Positions 45,197 through 57,699 of a stretch of 64,000 nucleotides of DNA are shown piece by piece. The notes below the pieces were generated by a model, which saw nothing but the letters and a program-made list of their open reading frames with translations, made no database searches and was not told the DNA's origin. Origin of the DNA: Diogma glabrata (taxonomy: Eukaryota; Arthropoda; Insecta; Diptera; Cylindrotomidae); contig OY856188.1 in assembly GCA_963693315.1 (NCBI GenBank), forward strand, positions 203,460,029 through 203,524,028, given 5' to 3'. Position 1 is the first letter of the stretch, and every line of letters begins with the position of its first letter. The translations under genes and the position numbers were made by a program.

Positions 45197-46278
45197 GGGT
45201 AGTTCTACAAACATGGGAATTTTGGACGGCATGGCTTATTTCGTATATTAATATAAAATGAAATTTTTTTTTCAAATGAAATTCGTAAACTTTAACTATG
45301 TCTAGCAGGATACCCAAAATAAACCCTTTTCGAAATATATTTCTTACAAAAAATATGATTCAAAACGTAAAATTATCAGTCCCTGGCGTGTCCCTTTTTG
45401 AAAGTCAACGCTGGTAAATAAAATAACCAATGATTCTAAGTGTGTAGAGACAAATATACACTGCAGTAATAGTTTTTAATAATAATGCGTTGCAATGTGT
45501 AAATAATCCTAAAACTACTCTATATTTCATATAAGATATATCCTTTTAAAGTTTGTCCCCCGAATTTTTTATCATTCTCCTGCCCAATCAAAACATATTG
45601 AAAATACCAGGCATTTATATTTCGATCAAGTTTTCGCTCGTCACAGGTATGGATTAAAGTACAATAAACATAAAATTGCAAGTGTTTTACTTGGTCCGAG
45701 GTTTTATGAATCAAAACAGTCATCATTGCTAGCAAGATCGTGTTTTGTCCAGTCACATTATCAGTCCCCTGGTAAGTATTTTTGTAAAAAGTATTTTAAT
45801 TACAGGTAATTTTATAGTTTTATACGTCGTGAATATGTAGCCCCTTGGTATAGAATTCGTTTATTTTTTTTTATTAGACGTAATTTTGTCATTTTTAAGA
45901 GAAATACTGATAAATTATCAGTCCCCTGTTCTCAGTCCCCTGGAAGTTTTAAAAGCGGGATTTGACTTAGATAAATGTTTATTTTGTATTTTGAGATAAT
46001 ATTGAGATAATTTTGAGTTAATATAGGAGTAAGAAGGATATTTTTTAATTTTGACTCGCGCATTTTTTTTTTACTGGCATTCAGAAAGTTGAAAGAACGT
46101 TATCAACCTTAACAAAAACTACTTTCCAGAACTGAGAGGTCTAAAAGCAAAACCAGCAATATCCACTGTTTTGACGGTGGATATTGCCGGTTTTGCTTTT
46201 AGACCCCTCAACTTATACACAAAAAACATGAAGTACCGTAATTAGTTCAATTTTCTTCCTTCGTGTGTAGAACTACCC
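45197..46278. mobile_element. Non-autonomous TIR element with GTAT flanks
   Basis: The 13-bp inverted ends are GGGTAGTTCTACA (45197) and TGTAGAACTACCC (ending 46278). GTAT occurs on both sides (45193-45196 and 46279-46282), consistent with a 4-bp target duplication. TCAGTCCCCTGG-like blocks recur near 45380, 45765, 45918 and 45933. No transposase frame is seen. Superfamily unassigned. Confidence 0.7.
46138..46205. repeat. Strong 29-bp hairpin
   Basis: GGTCTAAAAGCAAAACCAGC starts the left arm, and the right arm ends with its near-perfect complement GCCGGTTTTGCTTTTAGACC. There is one mismatch in 29 pairs and a 10-base loop. It sits near the right end of the TIR element. Confidence 0.9.
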
Positions 46279-46282
46279 GTAT

Positions 46283-47326
46283 AGTTATATTAGTCTCTCC
46301 AACATTCCCGGCAGATTGCAGTGAAAAATTATTTGCTCATTACACCATTTTTTGTGTGCGTACTTATACTGACGAATAAAGCTATAGTTTATACTATTTC
46401 GAAAAGAAGACTAATGCCAAAATTTAAAGCAATCACAAACAAATTTAAAAAAAAATCTGTGCAAACTTCTATGTTTCTTATATGTTGGTTAGTAAGTGGA
46501 ATAAAGCTGATCAGCAAAACTCACACTTCAAGTAAAACTTACCTAAGTAGACCAGCAAGAACCTTTTGTTTTATCTACAATACATGCTTGTTCGAACAGC
46601 CAAATTAAATAAAACTAATTATTTTATTTCTTAAGTTAGTAAAAAAAATTAACAAACTTAGAAATTAGATAAAATCTAAATAGAAAATAAAAAAACGAAA
46701 TAAAAATATTGACGCGTGCAATGAGCGTTTTGTTGTTCCATTCAATTTCGATATATTTCCTTTGAACAATTTTTTGTTTGTTTGTTAGAAGAAAAGTATA
46801 AAACAAAAGTTCTTATTTCTTTTGGGAAATCATCTGAAATTATGAGAAGAAAATCGAAGGTGATATGAGTGTGCATTTTTTGGATGGAAACAATTGAAGG
46901 GAAAACATGGAAATTTGATTCGTCTATGTCATTTTTAATATAAATATAATTTGTCAAATTGATTTATTTGTTTGAAGTTGCTGTTTTATGATTAACTTTG
47001 ATGGTGGTAAGGTATAAGTTGAAGAAGGAATTAAGTTTAACAAGATTAAAAGATAATAAGATTTTTCTTCCTCAGGAAGTTCTTCATTCGATTGGTTGGG
47101 CGGCGAATCTTCTCCAATAGCGATAATGATCTTAAGTGTATTTTATAGTTCACGTTATTTTTTAAGAAAGTACTAGATAGATGTACATATTAAAATCACC
47201 ACAAAGGTAAACTTTATAGAATGAGTCAGTCATCGACTTTTATATTTATCGTCCCTCGTTAACTATCCAATAATAATGATAGAAAACGCTATTTTGCTCT
47301 TGTTTCCTTCGTCTTCGTCTTATTTT
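46283..47326. other. A+T-rich spacer, nothing recognised
   Basis: A 95-residue open frame at 46321-46608 (+) has a hydrophobic start but no other sign of being a gene. Confidence 0.4.
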
Positions 47327-47531
47327 TAGAAGATTTACTTAACTAATATACCAATTTTATCGCATACTATTAATTGAAATATATCTGATAGTATAATTAT
47401 TACGTTACATATTATTTTGGCCCGACTAAAGTACAGTTTACCGCAATATTCAAACCGTTATCGTTATCAAAGACTAGGGCGCCGCCGATACGAAAGGCGA
47501 ATTGCTTCTAATCTTCTGATAAAATCAGTTT

Positions 47532-47662
47532 TTTAAACAAAACACGATCGTTCTTCCAAAAACGCCGTGGGTGCGTATTTTGACAAAATTATATCGTACT
47601 ATAAGATGCGCGGCATCACCGCTTTTAGAAGAACGATTGTGTTTTGTTTATAAGAAATTCGT
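47532..47662. repeat. Hairpin, second copy
   Basis: Inverted counterpart of 14482-14606. Arms contain AAACAAAACACGATCGTTCT and AGAACGATTGTGTTTTGTTT. Confidence 0.75.
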
Positions 47663-48185
47663 GTCTGAGCCAGAGGAAACAAACTATTTCATTAGTATAC
47701 GGTTCCTCGAGAGTTCATAGTGCAGTATTTAACATTCAAATTTTAATTGTTATTGGCCATTGGTATAAATAAACTTAAAACTTTTATATAAACTTAAAAG
47801 TAAGTACATGCAGGAGAACACAACCTAATTATACCCCACTTATTTGGAAAACCCTGACTGTTTGGCAATGTTTTTTTATCTATATCATATTGTACAAACT
47901 TGACAAGACTTTTTTGTATAGGTATGTGTGCAACCACAGGATATTATACATATACATACATACAACTCACGCATGAAAATGTGTGTATATATGCATATAA
48001 AACTATATGTGGTTGTATTCACGTACGGATTGGTAGAAGAAGAGCCATAGACATCTATATTATGACTTATGAGTGTCAAAATTATAAACCATGCGTATGT
48101 ATGTATTATTATTAGGATATTCTATGTATTGGATTTTAGTATACATATTGGATGAAGTAAAATTCAAATATTTTCAATGCCTACC

Positions 48186-50593
48186 TAATAGAGCAAGAGC
48201 CAGCGACGGCTAGACCTTCGTTATTTTATAAAAGCAGAAACTTTCTCTGTGCATAACCCATACTCAGGTAAGAACGATTAGCGATGTATGAAGTTTGGAT
48301 CATCGTGGCTTTAGCCGGCAGTAGGTAACAAAGGGGCATCAAATTCTTTCAAAGTTTCGTGAAAGTATAAAAGGTAATTTTTTTTATATATTATTTGGGA
48401 TATTATTAGAAATCACGTCATCTATTGCCAGACCCTTACTATCGTTGCACCCCCCTGACAGACATCCTTAAATTAAATTTTAGTAATTTGAAATTAAACT
48501 TTCGTCATAGTATAAAAGATGAATTTTATTTATGTTACTTGGGAAACTATCAGAAGATATTTTCTTAGCAGCCAGAAGTTTCGATACTGTTGACATCTTG
48601 CCAGACAAGTTAAAAGTCTACCGTAGGTGTGAGCCCGATGCAGTATACATACAAGTGGATGCGAGTGAAATAGGTCTATTGCGATCTTTTTATACCGAGC
48701 TTACTAGAAAAGATAAAATGTTTGTCTTTTAAAATTTGATTAATTTTTTAAACATGTATTGGTTAAAAAACATTATACATACATTATATGATACTTTTCT
48801 AAAATAAATTTAATTTTCTTAGTCTATTAATTATGTAATTTAGGAAAAAAAAAACGCATGAGATCTTGATGAATCTTTTGTATATGATCCAGGTTAACTT
48901 GAAAATGAAAGATCTGGAGTCATTTCGAAAATGGACAAAATGGCGGGGGTCTCCCGAACACCTGTAAATTCGAAACTTCAGTAGCTTCTATTATTGTCTT
49001 TCAATCTTATTGGGACTTGATATAAAAAGTTTTAGTACTGTTTCCAATACTTCTGCGTACTAACTTCTGGTTTGTCACTTCCGTTTTAAAAGTGTTTTTT
49101 GAAGTATTTATCCCTACTGTAGCATACAGTAACAAATCCATTTTCATGAAACGTTTGTAACAGATTTCAATCAATATAAAAAATATTTTATAAGCTTTTG
49201 GGGTACATAGGACTATGGGTTGAGGGATCCACCATAAAACGGTGTTTTTTCCACTATGTTTGTTGGGAGCATATAACATTCGTTCGTGAATGAAGTTTGA
49301 TGACGCTTTGATAAAAAAAAATTAAACATGTATGGCAATGAGCTGATTATATTCTGAGCGATATTGAGCTAAGCGGTAGGGGTCCCTCGAGCACCTGTTT
49401 TTTTTATAGCTTAATAACATCTGTACCTGCTAATCAAATTGGATGAAACTTTGTACATAAGCGCGTAGTACGATTCACAACAGTTCCGCATCCCAACTTC
49501 CGGTTATTTCCTTTCTTTCGTTTGCATTTTTATAGTCTCTTTATTCGTACTACAGCCTACAATAATGAAGTGATTATGATGAAACTTATAAAAAGCTTTC
49601 AATAAGTGTAAAAAGATTACGATCAACTTTTGGGATTTGATCGTAGTTGATTAAGTGATCATTCTCTGATAATTGATTTTGATATAACTTGGTAAATATC
49701 CTAAGAGGATGATTTATAACAGTTCTGCATTCCAACTTCCGGTTTTTCACTTTCAGTAAAAATTTTTTTTAGTTTTGCTATTCGTACAACAGAATTTATG
49801 TCGATAATGAGCAAAGTAATAGGTACCTACGGAGCACGTATTTTTTATAAATAGAACTACGAGAAATGTATAACAAAAGATTATCATTAATTAAAGTATT
49901 TAATATAAGCTTAATATATATGCAGAATTTTTTTATCAGAGCTGTGGTGCAATGAATGTAATAAATGAATTTACTAAAACCATTTTTAATGCCCTTCTTA
50001 CCACTGAAATAATTGAGTTTAATTAAATTTTAAAAACAAAGTTTAGAAAGCTATAAAACATTATTTATTAAATTATTAAATTTACTTTTTATTGATTTTT
50101 TAACATGAAAACTATTTCCCTTGCATCAGCTTGTATGTGTATTGTCTCCCGTTCGCACCTACGTCAGACTTTCAATCTGTCTCGCAAGATGTAAGCAGTA
50201 TCGAAACTGTCTGGCTGCTAAGAAGATATCTTCTGATAGTTTCCCAAGTAACATAAATCAAATTCAGCTTTTATACTATAAGGATAGTTTAATTTCAGTT
50301 TACTAAAGTTTAAGGATGTCTGGCAGGGGGTGCCACGATAGTAAGTGTCTGGCAATAGATGACGAGACTTCTAATACTATCCCAAATAATATATAAAAAA
50401 ATTACCCTTTATACTTTCACGAAACTTTGGAGTAATTTTATGCCCCTTTATGACGTGCTCCCTGTCAAAGCCACGATGATCCAAAGTTCATATGTCGCTA
50501 ATCATTCTTACCTGAGTATGGGGTATGCGCAGAGAAACTTTCAGATTTTATAAAATAACGAAGGTCTGGCCGTCGCGGGCTCTTAGTCTATTA
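48186..50593. mobile_element. Foldback-like transposon 2
   Basis: Inverted arms of about 500 bp (48186-48690 and 50105-50593) share blocks such as gaccttcgttattttataaa, tttcgtgaaagtataaa and gtatcgaaac in opposite orientation. The ends are TAATAGAGCAAGAGC and, reverse-complemented, TAATAGACTAAGAGC. These match the ends of foldback-like element 1. The centre (48690-50105) repeats a module with CAACTTCCGGTT and gtacaacagaattta three times (near 49070, 49490, 49735). No transposase is present, and no target duplication could be fixed. Confidence 0.8.
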
Positions 50594-51764
50594 GAGTATA
50601 TATAAATATAGAGAGAACATAACTTTAAAATTGTATGAAGAGAGACATAACAAATCGTGATCACTGATATGTCATATTCAATTTCTCTTTTCGTCATTTG
50701 CATTTCTGTTTATTTACAACAACAAACTTGTTTATTAAATTATAAATTAAAAACAATTCTAAATGTAAAATCTATAACATATCAAAAGTTTTCTTGATAA
50801 TAGTGCTAATTTTTATAAATTGAATGAAAATAATTACGGGAGTAATTTAAATTTATTGTGTTATTTCCAGATTTTAAAATAGTGAATGTTTTATAATGGA
50901 CAAGCAATATTTTCTAACGACACGAACAAATATTTAAGTTATGTAAATATTTTCAAAGTATGTTATGAAACTTGCTGACAAATTCTTTTCGCTATATGGA
51001 CTATAATTTTTAATTTATAAAAAAGCAAAAATTATATGTTTGGTTGGTTATAATAAAATCCTAAACGTCAATCTTTGTTCATTTTTTTATACTGTCACAG
51101 GTAGGGAGAAACTATTATTTTTTGGTGGTAGGTTTTTTTCTTATAGATTTAAAAGAAACTCGCAATAATTGTACAATTTTGAATCAAATGAAAAACTTAC
51201 GCACGTCTATGGGTAGACATAGCTCTTTCTCTCTGAGACAAATAAAGGAAAACAAACAAACAAAAAAACGATTCGACATAAGAGGAATCACGTAGGGATT
51301 GCAATACCGTGGTGTTTTATGGATCCCAGGACTACGTGACTCATAAATTTTAGATCCCGGGATGCCCGGGATCGTATAGAAAAACCATCCTTTTTTTGAT
51401 GCTACACGATCTGCTGTTGTTTACAAATTCACACTCTGAATAGCTACAAAGCAAAGATATTATAATTTCTAGCACAAGCGCTTTAATTAAAACTACTTTC
51501 TTGCTGCTTAAACAATGCAGAGATTATACTAAATTTAAAATTATTTTTAACAAATGAAGGGATTTGTCAGAACTTTGCGGCATTCGCTTCGATGCAACAA
51601 CACCAGAAGACAAAGATCTAGCAGAGTAACCAAGGTAGCTCAAAAGCATTTTATATTTATTTCTTAGTCCATACATTTAAATGCTTTTAAACATATGTGT
51701 GTATAAAAATGTGTCTGTTATGTTTTACGAAAAAAATCTTATTATGTCATTTAAATTCTTACTA

Positions 51765-51783
51765 CCCCCCCCCCCCCCCCCCC
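51765..51783. repeat. C19 homopolymer near the hAT terminus
   Basis: A pure run of about 19 C. The other copy of this hAT has a G run of about 10 at the matching place (near 11204). Confidence 0.9.
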
Positions 51784-51810
51784 TAAAATTTTGGTGAAAT
51801 GACGCCTCTG

Positions 51811-53384
51811 GCACAAACTGTCATTTATATAGCTTTGACTTTTGAACCAATGTATGATCACGTACGCTGTCATTCTCGATCAACGTAAAGCTGTAGTACA
51901 ACCGATTTCTAAGTACTGTTGAGTGGTGCTGTAAACATTGTTCTGCAAAGAAAATTACAAAAAAACAAAATTATTAATGTTTCAAAGAAATATATTGTAT
52001 GCGGTGATAAATAAACGAGGTGGTTAACTCCTTCAAATGAATCAATTCTTGAATTGAGAATAATTATATTAACAGATATGAAGGCTAGAATCACTGTAGT
52101 TCCAATTGAGATCAAAATAAAATAATAAAATTATTACGAAAATATACGACATTGGTTAGAGACCTGAAGGGATTTATGGGTCATAAACATGAACCTTAAT
52201 GTAAACTACTAAATTACATGTATGATGTATTCACACCGAAAAAAAAATTCCGTTACTACAACCACTTTTGTGAATAAATAAATAAAAGATGCAACCAAAT
52301 TCTTTGGGTACGACTGTACGAAAACCATACAAATGTTTTTAATACGTTAATTGTTGATTTTACTATCAAAACAAATGTAAGAAAAAATCAAAACAAATCT
52401 ACTACACTATTTCGGCTTACATAATTCTCGTTTTGGGTTGTTTTTTACGTGATATTTGTTTGATTATGTAGTTTGCGTTAATTTTGGATAAAAAATGAGT
52501 TTTTTTTTGCAAATAAGACGTTCAGGCATGAAATGCATAAAAAAAATTACTGTGGTAATTGGGGCGCTATTTGATTGATGGAATGGAGTAGAATGTAGAT
52601 GATGCGTCCGAGATGAAAATATTTTATTTTCAGTTGGTTGTTTAGAAGTAATAAATAAGTGTGTAAAAAATCATTTAACAAAACTCCCTCTTTCTCGAGG
52701 TTTATTAAGCAAATTTGAAAGTTTTCAAAAATAGAAGCATGAACCAACAACCGACAATACGGACAAAAAACAATTCCATTGATGTCTCTAAATTCATAGT
52801 ATGAACAAAATAATTTTCAACATCGAAAAACTTTGCCCTAAACTAACATCTTGATTATGTTGAACTTGAAACTTTAAAAATTCAAATCACTAATTCACTG
52901 TCATGTCATAACACTAAATTACATCTAATCGAAAGAAACAAAGAAATTTTTTGTTGAAAAAAAAATATAAAATGACTCATTAATTTTGTCGTAAATTAAT
53001 TTTACAAGAAGAAATTAAAAGAGGTGAACTTTCACTTTCGTTAGTTTTAGTAATTGTTCTTAGTAGGTAGGTTGCTCGGTGATCAGCATTTATTGCTATA
53101 CATATAATATTACTTCATTGTTGATTGTTTTGATTTAATTTTTATCATGGCCAAGACATTGAAAAGTCATTTACATGATTTATTTCAAGTTTTATATAGA
53201 GATTTTCGGTAATTATATAAGTTTGTTTTAGAGAATGAATGAGTTTTGATGTGTAAACTTTTAATGAGTATAATATTTGTATTACAAGTTCAAATAGGGC
53301 GAAGAAACAATTCAATTGTTCTCCAAAGCATCACTGATGTCTTAGAGGAAGAGAAATATATAGTAGTAGGAGAAGAAGCGGAGG
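51811..53384. other. A+T-rich spacer, nothing recognised
   Basis: No gene or element is supported in this stretch. Confidence 0.45.
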
Positions 53385-53655
53385 TGGTAGAGGTATTGAT
53401 AGGCGAGTGGTTTGATAGACAGAGCAGGACTTAGCAGGTTAGGGTTCAAATACCGGTCAGAGCAAACTGTGTTTTTGAAGCTTTTCTTGAAAATTTGCAA
53501 CAACCCATTACATCCCCCGGTCTGCAAATAAGCATCAACCGTGTGGACGGCACCAAAGAAGTTTGGCATAATGGACTAAACAGTCCTGAGTCCACATGAC
53601 AGGTTTATTAAATAAATAACATGACCTTTATTTAAAAAAAATAAAAAAAAAAACC
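53385..53655 (+). mobile_element. tRNA-derived SINE with A-rich tail
   Basis: A-box-like TAGGCGAGTGGT (53400-53411) and B box GGTTCAAATACC (53443-53454) lie at tRNA spacing. A body of about 170 bases follows, with an A-rich end (53630-53655). These are the parts of a pol III-transcribed SINE. I see no clear target duplication. Confidence 0.65.
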
Positions 53656-55495
53656 TCCTACCTCCTCCTAGATGTTTTCTAAATACCACCACGATATGTC
53701 CTGTCATATGAGTCCCATACCTTTTTTATAGAACACAATGAAATCATACTTGAACTAGAAAGTATGAATGAATGCTTTAGTCTTGTTGGGAATTCAACAA
53801 AATTTTGTGGGACCAGACAGACCAACAGAAGTCACCTTGTCAATTACCAGAGTGTCCGAATGAAACAGTTCAATTACTATCGTAAAAGAAGAATAGGATG
53901 CTCGTTTATGAGACAGTGAAATGTCATGGTAAAGATAGAAAAGAAGTACGGAAGCTTTTTAATACAGTATCGATAAATCTTTCCGACGATCATCATTATA
54001 ACTATAGAGATGAGTCTAATAAAAAAATCTGTGATGTTGTATAGACCTGAACATATAGTAGACAAGTGGTGTAGATGTGGGGAAATATAATTAAATTTGA
54101 ATAAAACTGCAGTAATATCCTTCACAAAACAGAGCAAACACGGCATGCACAACCAATTATCAAGGGAGGTACATAAAATAATTGTGTGTATTAAACAAAT
54201 CTTCTAAATATATTTCCACTAGATGGCTAGCTCCCTCTGAAAATAGGGAGAAATTTCTAAGCAAAACCATACTTTATTTGACAACGCGAATGAGGAATTT
54301 GGATGACACTTGCATGTAAAATTAAAAGCTAAACAAAGTTTTCTTAAAAGAATCAAGACATAGAAATATGTAAAAGGAAGATCATTGAGTCTATAAATTG
54401 AACAAGGAACAGGAAAAGTGGAGTAGCGAGTTCCACAACATATTAGTTGAGTAATGATGTAATCATAGGATACCGGATAAACATGTGGATTCAAAGGTTG
54501 TGTGAGGTGTAAGCCATCACATCCAAAGTAGCTGACAAAGGTGTGGAGAATTTAACACAGCTTGGCGGTAGTAAACTTTTTACTTTATGCATAGTAACAT
54601 GAACGCGTGAGCAATGAAAATATTGGATCAGAATTTACAGTCGACATTTACAGTCGAATGAATTAATAGCAACTGAACAAAGCTCAAAATATGTTCAAGA
54701 ATATACAGGGGACCAACTAAAAAATAATAACAGTACCACTAATTGAAGTCTGGTTGACTAAGAAAACCTCTGCATGTTTATTACAGAGGTAGAAACACAT
54801 ATGAAACCTGGACTCTAGTGCGGTTTCAAAGTAATTGTAATGTACTGATCTGCAAAATTTTGGAGAAATTTTGCAGCAATGCAAGGCAAGGGCAATCACT
54901 GAAACATTCCCATAAAAAGGCACGGTTGGTTGAAAGAAGTAGTCAAACGAAAGAACGTAAAAAACTCCGTCTAGAACAGTCATGTGTCAAGTAACGTTCT
55001 TTATAGTGAAAAGCTCAGTCCGAAAGATGCTGCAGTGAAAGGCAGACTAAAATAGAGGTTTAAGTTTTTATTTATTTTATTTTTGAAAATGTGTGCCTCG
55101 TCCTTTTTACGGGTGAATGTGATGCAATCTTAAAATCAAAAATTTCTTGGCAATTCCCAACCAAAAATTTAAATATGCCTGAAGATGTGCTTCTATACGG
55201 ATCGTAACGGAATATATTTTTTGTACAGTAAAATGAACTCGTCCTAGATATATTTTTTACAAAATTTTTGTGACCCATATAAAAAGTGTGGCGATCCAAT
55301 TTTGGGTCATGACCTATGATTTGGTCCCCGCTAGTGCTCTCTGGAAAGAATTACTGCTGAAAAGTTAACTTCTAAGATTAGTATATACAGTGACTAAAGC
55401 GACTTTCTTGTTGATTAAAGTGGAGTATATCATATAATGCATTTTTTTATTAATCGAATCAACATGTTTACATTGAATCCCACCACTTGACTCAA
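53656..55495. other. Spacer with a possible old LINE patch
   Basis: At about 54075-54140 (+) shifted frames give LNLNKTAVISFTKQSKH. This resembles a segment commonly found after the catalytic motif in LINE reverse transcriptases. Nothing around it confirms the call. The remainder is unremarkable. Confidence 0.3.
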
Positions 55496-55498
55496 AAG

Positions 55499-55690
55499 CT
55501 TTGAATACCCCCAGATACCACGTTGACCGTTTTTTTTTACTATATACATTCAGAATGATTAATTAACGACCATGGTCTTATAACACATTCTGAATAATGT
55601 ATAGGAAAAGTGTTCTCCATCGGGAATTAAACTTGACACCCCACAATGCTAGCGCTATAACAACTGAGCTAGAACGGAGACATGTTCTAA
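55499..55690 (-). mobile_element. tRNA-derived SINE with a LINE-like 3' tail
   Basis: The minus strand has an A box TAGCTCAGTTGTTA (55658-55671) and a B-box-like AGTTTAATTCC (55623-55633). A short body follows, then the tail CGTGGTATCTGGGGGTATTC followed by AAAG (55499-55526 region). The tail matches the 3' UTR of the LINEs at 22982-23009 and 41090-41117. SINEs often carry the 3' end of the LINE that mobilises them. Confidence 0.65.
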
Positions 55691-56604
55691 AGAAGAAGAT
55701 TTAAACCTATCAATTGAAGGAAGATGAAAACTGATTTTAAATGCTGCTTTGAATGTGGCACTTATGCACGAAGAAGGTGATTTCTGCAATTTCGTCAACA
55801 TATCTGGTTAACCGGTTTGTGTAGAGACAGCAACCAGACCTGAACTCTGTACATTAAAGTTTATGAAACAATCAAGGTAAAGGCATGTCACAGCAGGATT
55901 TGCAAAACTCTGAAATACGGCCAAAAACTATAGCCCATTAATAACAGTGTTTGGCTATTGTTACTGGCCAAATACTAGAATCATATTTATATGAATTTAA
56001 TTATAGTTTTATATTAATTTATTTAAATTTACATATGATAAAATCTTATATTTTTAACGGGCCAGTCAATATTGCCAGAACTCGGTCAGTGCTGCAATAC
56101 TGGTAATCATTATTGGTCAGTATAAATGGGCCAGATGACAACCTTGCATGGCTTATTATTGGCCCATTAATGACAGTTCGAAGTTATCATCCATTAAAAT
56201 TATGTACCACTTACCAGTACTCGGTCATTGTTGCATTACAGGTCATCAGTCATGGACCATTACTGGACCAGTTGTACAATCTGTCTACAACTACGATACG
56301 GGTAGGTATACATGTTGGTACGTACAGGCAATCTATTTAAGCCCTCTTAGCCGCCCAATGGAGTTCTTGTACGTGTAAATAGCTTAATGTTCTTCAGAAC
56401 GTTAGGCTTTTGTTGACACCCAGGAATTTCGTCTTATGTGTGATATTTAACCTATAAATGCCTGAAGAGTATTGAACGAAGAAAATTTGCATTGTTTCAT
56501 TCCAATCTGCAAAAGTGATCACCTGAAAGCCTAGCCTCGCACAACTATGATTCGTTGAATGTTTGCATAAATAATTCGAGCAGAAATTGGTTAGAGAAAG
56601 CCTG

Positions 56605-56760
56605 AATACACTCAGGGCGTGATCAGGTCCTGGTCAGTTCAAAAAGGGCAAGCCTTATTAGGGCAATCTGATATGGTCCTATTTCAGGCCTGATTTACTG
56701 CAATACCCTTTTAGGGTTAACCTTATTTTAATATATCTGGTCCTGATTTGGTTTTTCGTA
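56605..56760 (+). repeat. CTGATC/CAGG repeat patch, left
   Basis: Blocks such as GATCAGGTCCTGGTCAG and CTATTTCAGGCCTGATT resemble, in inverted orientation, the array at 61041-61268. Confidence 0.55.
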
Positions 56761-57699
56761 TTTGACCCCTAGCTGAAATTTCAAATGGTTAAAATTTATT
56801 AGAGTATTATCCATTTTGCTGTGCGCAAAGTGGTGTTGAAAGCGTAGACAGCTACAAAACTGCACGCATATAATCAAATCGTTCATAGAAAAACGAAGCT
56901 GTTTGCTTCGCGTAAGCATATTGACAATAATTTCGAAGATTCGCACCAAAACACGGGTACGCTGTGGATCACGAAGTGGCCAGATTTTGTGAAAGTTATC
57001 AATCCCATCCTGATTAAACATCAAACAAGAATGGGTTAACAACATTGCGGAGAACGCAAGAGGGGAAATTGTTTGCAAAACTTCCTTTATTATAATAATA
57101 AAAGGAATTATATTTAATACTTAAAATTAATATAATTAATACTTATAATTACTTATATTTATAAATACTTATAAATAATACTTAAATTAATACTTACTTA
57201 ATTAATAATTAAAATATTTAGGTAAAAATAATAATTATTACCAAAATATTTTCTTAATATAAAATTCAATACATTTTTTTGAAGCAATTTTTTTAATATT
57301 GATTTAAATAGTTAATAGTTAATAGTTATCCCGGGCCCGGCTTTTCAAAAGGGAAAAATAATTTTTCAAAACTAAAGTATAATGTGGATTTGATGTTTCA
57401 CTAAATTTATAATATGTTTTTACTAATTTACCATTAATTTATATTCACTAATTTACCATTAATAAAATAAACGATGATTATATAACATGGCTCAAAGATT
57501 TAGATAAAAAGCGGTCAATTGAGCATCATTCGATTTTAAAAAAAATTAACAATAAACCAAAATAACAGAGTTATAAATAATCTATTCTCGAACACATAAA
57601 TGTGAATTTGGACAATATTGTGAAGTTCGTATCGCATAACTTTAAACGGTAACGATTTTACAGCAAACGGATTTCAAAATATTGTCTAAACTCAATTTC

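Larger units (their letters stand above)
47327..51810. mobile_element. Second copy of the 11180-type hAT, inverted, left-truncated and interrupted
   Basis: 47327-47910 and 50735-51810 match 11180-14974 in reverse orientation. The right end reads GACGCCTCTG (ending 51810), the complement of CAGAGGCGTC, one base from the other copy's CAGTGGCGTC. The outer about 160 bp of the left end are missing. The part matching about 12030-13830, including the transposase relic, is deleted. 47911-50735 is extra sequence holding a foldback-like element. Flank GCACAAAC has no partner, as expected with a lost end. Confidence 0.85.

Noticed and set aside
46321..46608. 95-residue membrane-like ORF as a gene
   Set aside because: No splice context, no conserved motif, A+T-driven composition; expected by chance.
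48532..48732. 66-residue ORF in the arm of foldback-like element 2
   Set aside because: The matching sequence in the other arm does not keep the frame.
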